Positions 33,701 to 42,502 of a stretch of DNA of 64,000 nt are shown here, one piece after another; within the stretch, counting starts at the first letter, position 1; every line of letters starts with the position of its first letter. The DNA lies in NCBI RefSeq assembly GCF_004403945.1, contig NZ_SOHM01000012.1, forward strand, positions 62,001 through 126,000, written 5' to 3'. A model generated the notes under the pieces. That model made no database searches. It saw only the letters and a program-made list of their open reading frames with translations, and was not told the DNA's origin. The DNA is from Cryobacterium lactosi. GTDB lineage: Bacteria > Actinomycetota > Actinomycetes > Actinomycetales > Microbacteriaceae. The position numbers and the translations under genes were made by a program.

Positions 33701-36141
33701 TCGGGGTGGTAGTCGTTGTCGAGCACCGGCACGCTGACGATGTCTCCGGCGCGCACGCTGACGGAGTCGTCGACGGCGACAGGCGGTTGGTGCTTGATCA
33801 GCGGGGGCACCGGCACGACGGTGACGCCGGCGGTGGAGGTGCCCTCGCCGTCACTGATCGTGTAGGTGAACTGCACCTGTTGGGTGAGGGCGGCGGATGC
33901 AGTGACCCGCAGCACAGTGTTGGTGAGGATCTCGACGGTGACGAGGTCGTCAGTGCTGCTGAGGTCGACCGATTGCACGGCGAGGACCCGGCCGCTGGGC
34001 GAGACGTCGTTGTCGAGCACGGGGATCGTGACAGGTTCGGCCGCGCGCAGGTAGGCGGTGTCTTTCACCGCGATGGGCGGCAGGATGTTGTCCGGGCTTT
34101 CGACGACGTCGACGCGGATGAGGCCGACGCTGGAGGTGGCGCCGGCGCCGAGGCTGTAGGTGAAGACGTAGCTGCCGGCCTTGCCCGACGACACCGCGAT
34201 GGTGCCGCGCTCCAGGTTGGCCACGGCGGTGAGGTCCTTGGGCACCTCGTTCACGCCGATCAACGCGAGCGGGGCGCCCGAGGGGGTGACGTCATTCTTC
34301 AACGGTTCGATCAACGCCGTCTCGCCCACGAACACGGTGGTGAAGTCCGGCGTGCCCACCGGATTCAGGGTGCCGGCAGCCTTGACGTCCACCGTGAGCA
34401 CACCCGTTGCCGTCAGCGTGCCGTCGGAGACGACGAACTGCACCTCTTTGACCCCCAGCTCGGCGGTCTTGGACTCGAACGTCACAAAACCCTCCGGGCC
34501 AAACCGCACCCCGTCGCCCGTGGTCGGCGACGCCGACACCAGGTAAATGTCGTCACCGTCGGGATCGATCCAGTCCGAGAGCACGTTGTAACTCACGATC
34601 TGGCCCTGCTCCACACTGATCGCACCGACCCGATTCGACACCGGCGCCAAATTCTGATCCAACGGCCGCATCGTCACATTCACCTGCGCCTCAGCCACCG
34701 CACCACGCCCATCGGCCACCGTGTACCTGAACGACACCGTCCCGGCCACCGCCTCCGCCGGGGTGAACTGCAACGCCCGGCCACCATCGATGAAATCCAG
34801 GCTGCCCTGCGACTCCGAAAAACCACTCACATTCGTCACCGTGAGCACATCCCCATCGGGGTCCGTGTCATTCTCCAACACCGGCAACACCGTGGTCTTA
34901 CCCGGCCGCACCCCGTAATCATCATCCCGCGCCAACGGCGCCCGGTTCACATTCGTGCGCTCCGCCAGGGTGTCCTCAAAGGACTGCTGCGCGGCCTTCT
35001 CGGTGCCGTCCTCAGCTTCCTCCTCCTCCGGAGGAGTCACCTCTTCCCAGTTCTCCACCAGGCGCATATTCGAATCAACCAACCACACATTGCCATTGGA
35101 GAGATTGTTCAACGCGATCACGTCCCGGTTCACCCGGAACTCCAACACCGACCCCCGCGTCGGCTGCTCGATGGTTTCGCGCAGGATCTCGGCGCCGTCG
35201 CAGGCCGCCAGATAGCGTTGCGCACCGGCCCAGGCCCCGTGCGCGCACCCGTTCAGCCACACCGGCGACGACACATCCGCCGGCTCGGTGACGACGGTGG
35301 AGACCTTGGCGTCGATCGTGATGATGTCGGATCCGTCGTCGGAGCCGTCCAGGGGGATCTGGAGTAGGGCTGCGCCGGTGGCGACGAGGACGTTGTCGTT
35401 CTCGGCACTGGTCTGTTGCAGCTTGAGCGTGCCTGTCGGCAGTTTCGTGCCGGCGCCGTCCACGATCAGCCGCCCGTTCTCGGTGTCGAGGAGCACGGGT
35501 TTCTCCCCGACCGCAGCGATCTGGAACTCGCCCAGCTTGGGCAGGTCGCTCGTGGCGGCTGTGGGTTCCTCAGCCGTGGGATCGTAGGTGCTGAGGCTCT
35601 TGTCTTTCGGGGAGGCTCCGAATACGACGCCGGCCGGCGATACGGCGATGTGGCCGCCCTTGCCCAGCTTCAGAACCGGGTCAGTGGTCTGAGGGTCGAA
35701 GCTCAACTCCCCCGCAGCGTTGATCACCCACACCTCACCCGTGGGCGCCATCACCGCCAGCGAATCGCCGCCGTAGACGACCTCGGACCCGGGCGCCACA
35801 TCCACCCGTTCACCCAGCGTCGTGAACGCCGGATCGACCCGCTCGATCGAACCGACACTGCCGTCGATCAGGAAGACATCATCACCGTCCTGCAACACAT
35901 CGAACGCACTCGAGGCGGCATTGACCGACCCGTTCAACTCCTCGATCTGCCGATTCAACCGGCCCGCCAACAACTGCTTACCGTTCGTCACCCACACATC
36001 GCGGGCCGCGAGGTCCACATCCGTGACCGGGAACCCCTCGTGCAACACGGCGAACGTCAACGGCACCCCGGCCAGCACCGACAGGGCCACGACGGATGCC
36101 GATACCCGTCGGCCCCGCAACCACGAACTGAGGGTCCCCAC
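30784..36141 (-). CDS. Giant Ig-like/FN3 surface protein, copy A
   Basis: A protein of 1,785 residues anchored by an N-terminal helix (about residues 13-34) after WLRGRR. A beta-propeller-like region (about 40-350) follows, then an acidic linker PPEEEEAEDG near 370. From about 400 to 1,450 there are some nine or ten cadherin-like/Ig-like repeats marked by variants of VLDNDxxPxG. Two FN3 domains follow (about 1,500-1,680), then a Pro-rich linker. The last 95 residues are a tip containing CVGC. I start at GTG 36141, which matches copy B and has GGGGGAG upstream; ATG 36189 would add 16 residues. It resembles the FN3 protein of bifidobacterial PFNA clusters. Role in adhesion or envelope scaffolding is inferred. 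Confidence 0.88.
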   Translation of the reverse strand: MGTLSSWLRGRRVSASVVALSVLAGVPLTFAVLHEGFPVTDVDLAARDVWVTNGKQLLAGRLNRQIEELNGSVNAASSAFDVLQDGDDVFLIDGSVGSIERVDPAFTTLGERVDVAPGSEVVYGGDSLAVMAPTGEVWVINAAGELSFDPQTTDPVLKLGKGGHIAVSPAGVVFGASPKDKSLSTYDPTAEEPTAATSDLPKLGEFQIAAVGEKPVLLDTENGRLIVDGAGTKLPTGTLKLQQTSAENDNVLVATGAALLQIPLDGSDDGSDIITIDAKVSTVVTEPADVSSPVWLNGCAHGAWAGAQRYLAACDGAEILRETIEQPTRGSVLEFRVNRDVIALNNLSNGNVWLVDSNMRLVENWEEVTPPEEEEAEDGTEKAAQQSFEDTLAERTNVNRAPLARDDDYGVRPGKTTVLPVLENDTDPDGDVLTVTNVSGFSESQGSLDFIDGGRALQFTPAEAVAGTVSFRYTVADGRGAVAEAQVNVTMRPLDQNLAPVSNRVGAISVEQGQIVSYNVLSDWIDPDGDDIYLVSASPTTGDGVRFGPEGFVTFESKTAELGVKEVQFVVSDGTLTATGVLTVDVKAAGTLNPVGTPDFTTVFVGETALIEPLKNDVTPSGAPLALIGVNEVPKDLTAVANLERGTIAVSSGKAGSYVFTYSLGAGATSSVGLIRVDVVESPDNILPPIAVKDTAYLRAAEPVTIPVLDNDVSPSGRVLAVQSVDLSSTDDLVTVEILTNTVLRVTASAALTQQVQFTYTISDGEGTSTAGVTVVPVPPLIKHQPPVAVDDSVSVRAGDIVSVPVLDNDYHPDSATMSVVPDLSASENVGGLAFVTGNQVRFQAPDQPGAYSVAYTITDSFQETATATVRFTVIGIDNASNRPPTPLPLTMRTFAESTIKVQVPLDGIDPDGDSVYLTAVTSSPELGRIVDQGSDFFIYEAYPGTAGTDSFTYQVADTIGATAEGTVRIGVIPRPAELLAPNAVDDAIEIKPGRNGSIPVVLNDSDPNGYKLTLSKKLPEVDPGITATVDGSRVIVKAPAEEGTYTLRYEITNGHGGADTAFVQVKVTEDAKAQYPVAIDHFVEPEEVLAGTPIDVAVLDGAENPSGLIEDLVITLEGPNADNGALQTNGTVRVRPSEERQAIAYRLTNELDELSATAFIIVPPQPQAVEPENQPSTEPTPEEEQFPPPFLKDIGPQVVKMNGSKSWTLGDIVEVPSGRPALLLSATATNSDGSNAMTGATGLSFVAAKDYRGPASLTFVVTDGTGADDPKGNQATLTIPITVGDPNFEDVAPTFTPPKATVQAGEAATVVNLRSSSGHPNPAIIEQLSYGSLGGTTADVAASISGGNLTVSSPLGTQPGTKVRLTFTVTYKEFTIPGSVDVSVVSSTRPVPQAVDDAGPNGAGIETRPSTSITVPVLDNDYNPFAQDGKPLTVLSATIEQQVGTASVSNTASGVTVKTGSGATGTLTVVYRIQDATRDPARQTQARITFVIRNNPDAPKQPQAVEGDASASVTFTAPSSNNSEILDYTISWTGGSKTVTSAGTHAITGLKNGTSYAFTVTARNALGDSAVSAASNTITPYGRPGAPASATLKAPGQGTGALSLSWAAPGSDGGRGVSSYEYQWIKGRAADGSTNGARTASATGNVDEQYQYKVRACNPRGCGDWTSSDAATPQPTPPPPAPSATIFKGGAAPYCVGCHYVGVDYRNFNPGNYRVSTFVNGSNSGLTEVVYSIGANGSLVIQNGLGKRNGDSIRVRLVSVGSGEVFWSDTITNWDSLPVRGGTP
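34151..35186. repeat. Near-identical tract shared with copy B (copy A side)
   Basis: This stretch aligns without a gap to 39622-40657 (constant offset 5471). Differences are mostly single synonymous bases grouped in patches. It encodes the first cadherin-like repeats and the preceding acidic linker. Confidence 0.8.
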
Positions 36142-36216
36142 CCGTACTCCCCCACCTGTGCTGTTCGAACGTGTCTGTCGAGAATTCATATCGTGCTGGC
36201 TGCGCTGTGATTTTGG

Positions 36217-36251
36217 GCACTGCCCTCTGACCGGCTCTTACGCTAACACGC
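36217..36251 (-). promoter_or_regulatory. 35-bp conserved element upstream of surface-protein copy A
   Basis: Matches 41691-41725 at 32 of 35 positions, with a perfect 20-bp core. It lies about 90 nt before the GTG of copy A. On the minus strand the core includes GTGTTAGCGT, which could be a -10 region (TAGCGT). It is likely a shared promoter or operator. Confidence 0.55.
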
Positions 36252-36299
36252 AAACAGGGGCCACCCAGATGGGGAGCGCTGCCCATGCCTGCCTGTTCA

Positions 36300-39200
36300 T
36301 CAGCAGTTCGGAATGGTCGTGCCGTTGGTGTCCGAGATCCGGATGAACCAGCCGTCGTAGCTGCGGTCTTCGATCTGGAAGTAGTACCAGTTCTTGCCGT
36401 TGCGCACGGAGAGGCAGATCGCGTCGATCACGGTTCCGGGCTGCAGGTAGCCGCGGGCGTTCATGGTGCAGCCCGAGTTGCCGTTGGTGACGGTCTGCCC
36501 ATAGGTGGAGTCTGGTTCGGGGCAGGCCTGCTGGGTGACCTGGTAGCCGTAGTGGGTCGGCGCCCAGGGCGGTGGCGGCGGCGGCGGGGTGGTAGGCGTT
36601 GCGGCGTTCGAGGGGGTCCATTCCCCGCAACCGCGCGGGTTGCAGGCCTGCACCCGGTACTGGTACTGGGTGTTGGCGGTGCCGGTGGCCGAGGCGGTTC
36701 TCGCGCCGTTGGTCGAGCCGTTTGCGGCGCCGCCGGCGACCCACTCGTACTTGTAGCTGCTGACGCCGCGCCCGCCCGTGCTGCCCGGTGCGGCCCAGCT
36801 GAGGCTGAGCGCACCGTTGCCGGTGGACGATGCGGTGAGGTTGGCGCTGGCGGGTGCACCGGGAACGCCGTAGGGCGTGATGGTGTTGCTGTACGCCGAA
36901 GTATCCGAGGTGCCCTTGGCGTTCTGGGCCGTCACCTGGAACGCGTAGCTCTGCCCGTTGGTGAGCCCGGTGATGTCGTGAGTGCCGGCGCTGGACACGC
37001 TTCTGTTCCCGCCGCCGGTCCAGCTGATCGTGTAGCCCGTGATCGGGGAGTTGTTGGACGACGGGGCGGTGAAGGTGACGCTGGCGCTGGCGTCGCCCTC
37101 CACTGCCTGGGGTTGTTTGGGCGCATCGGGGTTGTTGCGGATCACGAAGGTGATGCGGGCCTGGGTCTGCCGGGCAGGGTCGCGGGTGGCGTCCTGGATG
37201 CGATAGACGACAGTGAGCGTGCCCGTGGCGCCGGAGCCGGTTTTGACGGTGACTCCGCTGGCGGTGTTGCTGACCGAGGCGGTGCCGACCTGCTGTTCGA
37301 TGGTGGCGGCCACCACCGTGAGCGGTTTACCGTCCTGAGCGAACGGGTTGTAGTCGTTGTCGAGCACGGGCACCTGCACGACCGAGCTCGGGGTGGTTTC
37401 GATGCCGGCGCCGTTGGGTCCGGCATCGTCGACGGCTTGCGGCACGGCTCGGGTCGACGACACGACGGTGACGTCCACCGCGCCGGGAACGGTGAACTCC
37501 TTGTACGTGACCGAGAAGGTCAGCCGCACCTTGGTGCCCGGCTGGGTGCCCAGCGGTGACGAGACCGTAAGCGTGCCTCCTGAGATCGACGCGGCCACAT
37601 CCGCCGTCGCGCCGCCGAGCGAACCGTAACTGAGCTGCTCGATGATGGCGGGGTTCGGATGCCCGCAGGACGAACGCAGGTTCACCGCGGCCGCGGCTTC
37701 GCCGGCCTCAACGGTGACCTTGGGCGGGGTAAAGGTGGGAGCGACGTCCTCGAAGTCGGGGTCACCGACGGTGATCGGGATGGTCAGGGTAGCCTGCCTC
37801 CCCTTCGGGTCGTCCGCGCCGGTGCCGTCGGTGACGACGAAGGTCACCGACGCCGGGCCCCGGTAGTCCCTCGCCGCGACGAAACTCAACGTGGAACCGC
37901 CGGCCACCCTCGAGCCGTCGCTGTTGGTGGCGCTGGCGCTGAGCAGCAGCGCCGGACGGCCCGACGGCACCTCGACGATGTCGCCGAGGGTCCACGACTT
38001 CGAGCCGTTCATCTTCACGACCTGCGGGCCGATGTCTTTCAGGAACGGCGGCGGGAACTGCTCCTCCTCGGGCGTGGGCGCGGTGGAGGGCTGGTTCGAC
38101 GGTTCGGGTTTGGGTTGCGGGGGCACGATGATGAACGCCGTGGCGCTGAGCTCGTCGAGTTCGTTGGTGAGCCGGTATGCGATGGCCTGGCGCTCCTCGG
38201 ACGGTCTGACCCGCACGGTGCCGTCGGTCTGCAGCACACCGTTATCGGCATTGGGACCCTCGAGGGTGATCACCAGGTCCTCGATCAGACCACTGGGGTT
38301 CTCGGCACCGTCCAGCACCGCCACGTCGATCGGCGTGCCGGCCAGGACCTCCTCCGGTTCGACGAAATGGTCGATCGCGACCGGGTACTGCGCCTTGGCG
38401 TCCTCGGTCACCTTCACCTGCACGAACGCCGTATCGGCACCGCCATGCCCGTTGGTGATCTCGTACCGCAGCGTGTACGTGCCCTCTTCGGCCGGAGCCT
38501 TCACGATGACCCGGCTACCGTCGACGGTGGCCATGATCCCGGGGTCCACCTCAGGCAACTTCTTCGAGAGGGTCAGCTTGTACCCGTTGGGGTCCGAGTC
38601 GTTCAACACCACCGGGATCGACCCGGAGCGGCCGGGCTTGATCTCGATGGCGTCATCAACCGCGTTCGGGGCCAGCAACTCCACCGGGCGCGGAATCACG
38701 CCGATCCGAACCGTGCCCTCGGCCGTCGCCCCGAAGGTGTCCGCGACCTGGTACGTGAACGAGTCGGTACCGGCCGTGCCCGGGTAGGCCTCATAGATGA
38801 AGAAGTCACTGCCCTGATCGACAATACGGCCCAGGGACGGAGCCGATGTGACGGCGGTGAGGTAGACGGAGTCACCGTCGGGGTCGATGCCGTCCAACGG
38901 CACCTGCACCTTGATGGTCGATTCGGCGAAGGTGCGCATGGTCAACGGCAGCGGAGTAGGCGCCTGATTATCGGCCGCGTTCACTCCGATCACGGTGAAC
39001 CGCACGGTGGCTGTCGCGGCCTCCTGGAAGGCATCCGTGATCGTGTACGCCACGCTGTAGGCACCCGCCTCGGCGGGAGCCTGGAAGCGCACCTGATTAC
39101 CCGTGACAAAGGCGAGTCCACCGGCGCTGGACGTGTCGGCGAGCTCGGGCAGCACACTCATGGTGGCGGAGTCGGGGTGGTAGTCGTTGTCGAGCACCGG

Positions 39201-41603
39201 CACGCTGACGATGTCGCCGGCGCGCACACTGACGGAGTCGTCGACAGCGACGGGCGGCTGGTGCTTGATCAGCGGGGGCACCGGCACGACAGTGACGCCC
39301 GCCGTGGCCGTGCCCTCACCGTCGCTGATCGTATAGGTGAACTGCACCTGCTGCGTGAGAGCAGCGGATGCCGTGACCCGCAGCACCGTGTTGGTGAGGA
39401 TCTCCACCGTCACCAGATCGTCCGTCGTGCTGAGGTCCACCGACTGCACGGCCAGCACCCGGCCGCTCGGCGAGACGTCATTGTCGAGAACCGGGATCGT
39501 CACGGGTTCCGCTGCGCGGAGGTAGGCGGTGTCCTTGACCGCGATCGGCGGCAGAATCTGGGTGGGGCTTTCGACGACATCAACACGGATCAGGCCCACG
39601 CTGGAACTCGCGCCGGCGCCGAGGCTGTAGGTGAAGACGTAGCTGCCGGCCTTGCCCGACGACACCGCGATGGTGCCGCGCTCCAGGTTGGCCACGGCGG
39701 TGAGGTCCTTGGGCACCTCGTTCACGCCGATCAACGCGAGCGGGGCGCCCGAGGGGGTGACGTCGTTCTTCAACGGTTCGATCAACGCCGTCTCGCCCAC
39801 GAACACGGTGGTGAAATCCGGCGTGCCCACCGGGTTCAAGGTGCCGGCAGCTTTGACGTCCACGGTGAGCACACCGGTGGCGGTGAGGGTGCCGTCGGAG
39901 ACGACGAACTGCACCTCTTTGACCCCCAGCTCGGCGGTCTTGGACTCGAACGTCACAAAACCCTCCGGGCCAAACCGCACCCCGTCGCCCGTGGTCGGCG
40001 ACGCCGACACCAGGTAGATATCGTCACCGTCGGGATCGATCCAGTCCGAGAGCACGTTGTAACTCACGATCTGGCCCTGCTCCACACTGATCGCACCGAC
40101 CCGGTTCGACACCGGAGCCAAATTCTGATCCAACGGCCGCATGGTCACGTTCACCTGCGCCTCGGCCACCGCACCGCGCCCATCGGCCACCGTGTAGCGG
40201 AACGACACCGTCCCGGCCACCGCCTCCGCGGGGGTGAACTGCAACGCCCGGCCACCATCGATGAAATCCAGACTGCCCTGCGACTCCGAAAAACCACTCA
40301 CATTCGTCACCGTCAACACATCCCCATCGGGGTCCGTGTCATTCTCCAACACCGGCAACACCGTGGTCTTACCCGGCCGCACCCCGTAATCATCATCACG
40401 GGCCAACGGCGCCCGGTTCACATTCGTGCGCTCCGCCAGGGTGTCTTCGAAGGACTGCTGCGCGGCCTTCTCGGTACCGTCCTCAGCTTCCTCCTCCTCC
40501 GGAGGAGTCACCTCTTCCCAGTTCTCCACCAGGCGCATATTCGAATCAACCAACCACACATTGCCATTGGAGAGATTGTTCAACGCGATCACGTCCCGGT
40601 TCACCCGGAACTCCAACACCGACCCCCGCGTCGGCTGCTCGATCGACTCGGTCAACACAGCAGAACCCTCACACGCAGCGATGTAGCGTTGCGCGCCGGC
40701 CCAGGCCCCGTGCGCGCAGCCGTTCAACCACACCGGTGAGGACACACCTGCCGGCTCCGTGACCGGATTCTCCATCGACGCGTCAACGGTGACGACCGTG
40801 CCGCCGTCGAAGGGAACCTGGAGCAGCGCGGCACCCGTGGCGACGAGCACGCTGTCGTTCTCGGCACCGGACTGCTGCAGCTTGAGGGCGCCGGCCGGAA
40901 TGTCGAGGGACTCACCGTCGACGACGACGCGGTCGTTCTCGGTGTCGAGGAGCACGGCCTTCTCCCCCACCGCGGCGATCTGGAACTCGCCGAGCGTGGG
41001 CAACTCGCTCGTGACGGGCTCGACCGCGTCTTCGGAGGCCGGGTCGTAGGTGAACAGGGTCTTGTCGGTCGATGAGGCACCGAACACCACGCCGGCCGGC
41101 GACACGGCGATGTGGCCGCCCTTGCCCAGCTTCAGAACCGGGTCAGTGGTCTGAGGGTCGAAGCTCAACTCTCCCGCGGCGTTGATCACCCATACCTCAC
41201 CCGTGGGCGCCATCACCGCCAGCGAATCGCCGCCATAGATGACCTCGGACCCGGGCGCCACATCCACCCGTTCACCCAGGGTGGTGAACGCCGGATCGAC
41301 CCGCTCGATCGAACCGACACTGCCGTCGATCAGGAAGACATCATCACCGTCCTGCAACACATCGAACGCACTCGAGGCGGCATTGACCGACCCGTTCAAC
41401 TCCTCGATCTGCCGATTCAACCGGCCCGCCAACAACTGCTTACCGTTCGTCACCCACACGTCACGGGCCGCGAGGTCCACATCCGTCACCGGGAAGCCCT
41501 CGTGCAGCACGGCGAACGTCAACGGCACCCCGGCCAACACCGACAGGACCACGACGGATGCCGATACCCGCCGGCCACGCAACCACGAACTGAGGGTCCC
41601 CAC
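36300..41603 (-). CDS. Giant Ig-like/FN3 surface protein, copy B
   Basis: A 1,767-residue paralogue of copy A in tandem, with the same order: membrane anchor, propeller-like region, acidic linker near 369, cadherin-like repeats from about 400, two FN3 domains near 1,498-1,670, then a Pro-rich linker (seven Pro in a row). Long stretches match copy A residue for residue, but the propeller has a diverged segment around residues 190-290. The last 85 residues are completely different: a Cys-containing, aromatic tip with AICLSVRNGKNWYYFQ and DGWFIRISD, somewhat like a bacterial SH3 domain. GTG at 41603 has GAGGGG 8 nt upstream. It comes directly after the FHA-winged-helix gene. Confidence 0.88.
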   Translation of the reverse strand: MGTLSSWLRGRRVSASVVVLSVLAGVPLTFAVLHEGFPVTDVDLAARDVWVTNGKQLLAGRLNRQIEELNGSVNAASSAFDVLQDGDDVFLIDGSVGSIERVDPAFTTLGERVDVAPGSEVIYGGDSLAVMAPTGEVWVINAAGELSFDPQTTDPVLKLGKGGHIAVSPAGVVFGASSTDKTLFTYDPASEDAVEPVTSELPTLGEFQIAAVGEKAVLLDTENDRVVVDGESLDIPAGALKLQQSGAENDSVLVATGAALLQVPFDGGTVVTVDASMENPVTEPAGVSSPVWLNGCAHGAWAGAQRYIAACEGSAVLTESIEQPTRGSVLEFRVNRDVIALNNLSNGNVWLVDSNMRLVENWEEVTPPEEEEAEDGTEKAAQQSFEDTLAERTNVNRAPLARDDDYGVRPGKTTVLPVLENDTDPDGDVLTVTNVSGFSESQGSLDFIDGGRALQFTPAEAVAGTVSFRYTVADGRGAVAEAQVNVTMRPLDQNLAPVSNRVGAISVEQGQIVSYNVLSDWIDPDGDDIYLVSASPTTGDGVRFGPEGFVTFESKTAELGVKEVQFVVSDGTLTATGVLTVDVKAAGTLNPVGTPDFTTVFVGETALIEPLKNDVTPSGAPLALIGVNEVPKDLTAVANLERGTIAVSSGKAGSYVFTYSLGAGASSSVGLIRVDVVESPTQILPPIAVKDTAYLRAAEPVTIPVLDNDVSPSGRVLAVQSVDLSTTDDLVTVEILTNTVLRVTASAALTQQVQFTYTISDGEGTATAGVTVVPVPPLIKHQPPVAVDDSVSVRAGDIVSVPVLDNDYHPDSATMSVLPELADTSSAGGLAFVTGNQVRFQAPAEAGAYSVAYTITDAFQEAATATVRFTVIGVNAADNQAPTPLPLTMRTFAESTIKVQVPLDGIDPDGDSVYLTAVTSAPSLGRIVDQGSDFFIYEAYPGTAGTDSFTYQVADTFGATAEGTVRIGVIPRPVELLAPNAVDDAIEIKPGRSGSIPVVLNDSDPNGYKLTLSKKLPEVDPGIMATVDGSRVIVKAPAEEGTYTLRYEITNGHGGADTAFVQVKVTEDAKAQYPVAIDHFVEPEEVLAGTPIDVAVLDGAENPSGLIEDLVITLEGPNADNGVLQTDGTVRVRPSEERQAIAYRLTNELDELSATAFIIVPPQPKPEPSNQPSTAPTPEEEQFPPPFLKDIGPQVVKMNGSKSWTLGDIVEVPSGRPALLLSASATNSDGSRVAGGSTLSFVAARDYRGPASVTFVVTDGTGADDPKGRQATLTIPITVGDPDFEDVAPTFTPPKVTVEAGEAAAAVNLRSSCGHPNPAIIEQLSYGSLGGATADVAASISGGTLTVSSPLGTQPGTKVRLTFSVTYKEFTVPGAVDVTVVSSTRAVPQAVDDAGPNGAGIETTPSSVVQVPVLDNDYNPFAQDGKPLTVVAATIEQQVGTASVSNTASGVTVKTGSGATGTLTVVYRIQDATRDPARQTQARITFVIRNNPDAPKQPQAVEGDASASVTFTAPSSNNSPITGYTISWTGGGNRSVSSAGTHDITGLTNGQSYAFQVTAQNAKGTSDTSAYSNTITPYGVPGAPASANLTASSTGNGALSLSWAAPGSTGGRGVSSYKYEWVAGGAANGSTNGARTASATGTANTQYQYRVQACNPRGCGEWTPSNAATPTTPPPPPPPWAPTHYGYQVTQQACPEPDSTYGQTVTNGNSGCTMNARGYLQPGTVIDAICLSVRNGKNWYYFQIEDRSYDGWFIRISDTNGTTIPNC
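39622..40657. repeat. Near-identical tract shared with copy A (copy B side)
   Basis: The partner of 34151-35186. The patchy pattern of identity suggests recent duplication or continuing gene conversion between the two copies. Confidence 0.8.
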
Positions 41604-41690
41604 CCGTTTTCCCCTCGCGTGTAGCAGTCGCCGTACGAAACGGCTCCGGCTGCAGGACCGTGCGCGTCATCCGCTACCGCGGGACGTTTG

Positions 41691-41725
41691 GCACTGCCTC
41701 CTGATCGGCTCTTACGCTAACACGC
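41691..41725 (-). promoter_or_regulatory. 35-bp conserved element upstream of surface-protein copy B
   Basis: The partner of 36217-36251, about 100 nt before the GTG of copy B and just downstream of the FHA-winged-helix stop. Its conservation in an otherwise diverged leader points to a regulatory role. Confidence 0.55.
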
Positions 41726-41740
41726 GAAGGGGTGCCACCA

Positions 41741-42502
41741 CTACGGGGACTCCTCCCCCTTGCGAGACTCCTCGGCCGCCCGGTCCAGCAGCACAACATC
41801 GTCCACGCTGACCAGCCGGGTAGCCACGGCGTATTCGACCAGTCGGGCGCGCCGGTTGGTGGCCAGGTGGCCGGTGCCACCGCGAAGCCCGGCGACACCG
41901 AGCTTGTCGAGCTTGCTGCAGACGTTGTCGAGCTTGCGGTTGAAGGTGGTCATGCTCCACCCCACCCTGGCCGCGGCCTCGGCCGAGCTGGGAATGACCC
42001 CGCGGCCGGGCACGGCCTGGGTGAGGATGCTCTCGGACAGGGCCACGATCAACAGCCGCTGACTGGTGGTGAGGGTCACCGGAAGGATGGTGGTGGTGCC
42101 GCTTTCGTGCGATGCGGACAGCGAGGTGTTGTAGAAATCGTCTTCTGCGTGGATCGTGAAGTCATAGGTCGACGATCCGGCGCTGAACATGACGTGCATG
42201 GTCTGGAATACGATGGGCAGTTTCGCTCCGGGCGCCAGCCAGGCCTGCACGGACCCTGTCGTGTCCGACACGGTTGCTGAGAGCAGGTTGCCGACGTTGG
42301 CGATCCACCACATCCCGAAGTCCTCGTAGAGGCGCAGGAACGTGCGGTGCAGGTAGGGATTGTCGTCGATGGTGAGGTCGGATTCCCGCCCGATCGAGAA
42401 CGCCGCGCCGGGCTCGACGGAGTACCACTCACCGCAGAACTCGATCCGGAGCGGTTTCACGGCGCCGGTCGCGGCGGCGCCGGTCTCAACGGTTGCAGGC
42501 AC
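41741..42502 (-). CDS. FHA-like domain plus winged-helix DNA-binding protein
   Basis: A 253-residue two-domain protein. Residues about 20-125 resemble a forkhead-associated domain (SIGRESDLTIDDNPYLHRTF), though the usual SRxH and NG positions are altered. From about 150 there is a helix-turn-helix region (LTTSQRLLIVALSESIL; SSAEAAARVGWSMTTFNRKLDNVCSKLDKLGV), which looks like a winged helix. This combination would let a phosphorylation signal from the neighbouring kinase reach DNA. The GTG start overlaps the kinase stop by 17 bp and has GGAGG 6 nt upstream. The conserved 35-bp element directly downstream is a reasonable target. Function is inferred. Confidence 0.75.
   Translation of the reverse strand: MPATVETGAAATGAVKPLRIEFCGEWYSVEPGAAFSIGRESDLTIDDNPYLHRTFLRLYEDFGMWWIANVGNLLSATVSDTTGSVQAWLAPGAKLPIVFQTMHVMFSAGSSTYDFTIHAEDDFYNTSLSASHESGTTTILPVTLTTSQRLLIVALSESILTQAVPGRGVIPSSAEAAARVGWSMTTFNRKLDNVCSKLDKLGVAGLRGGTGHLATNRRARLVEYAVATRLVSVDDVVLLDRAAEESRKGEESP

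Noticed and set aside
30544..35367. 1,607-codon plus-strand frame antisense to surface-protein copy A
   Set aside because: The minus strand has a coherent multidomain protein with conserved repeats; the plus frame is low-complexity His/Gly/Arg and has no start signal. The similar plus frame at 37659-40739 is rejected for the same reason.
30784..41603. Tandem near-identical copies as an assembly duplication
   Set aside because: The two C-terminal tips and a propeller segment differ completely and mismatches occur throughout, so a simple assembly artefact does not explain the pair.
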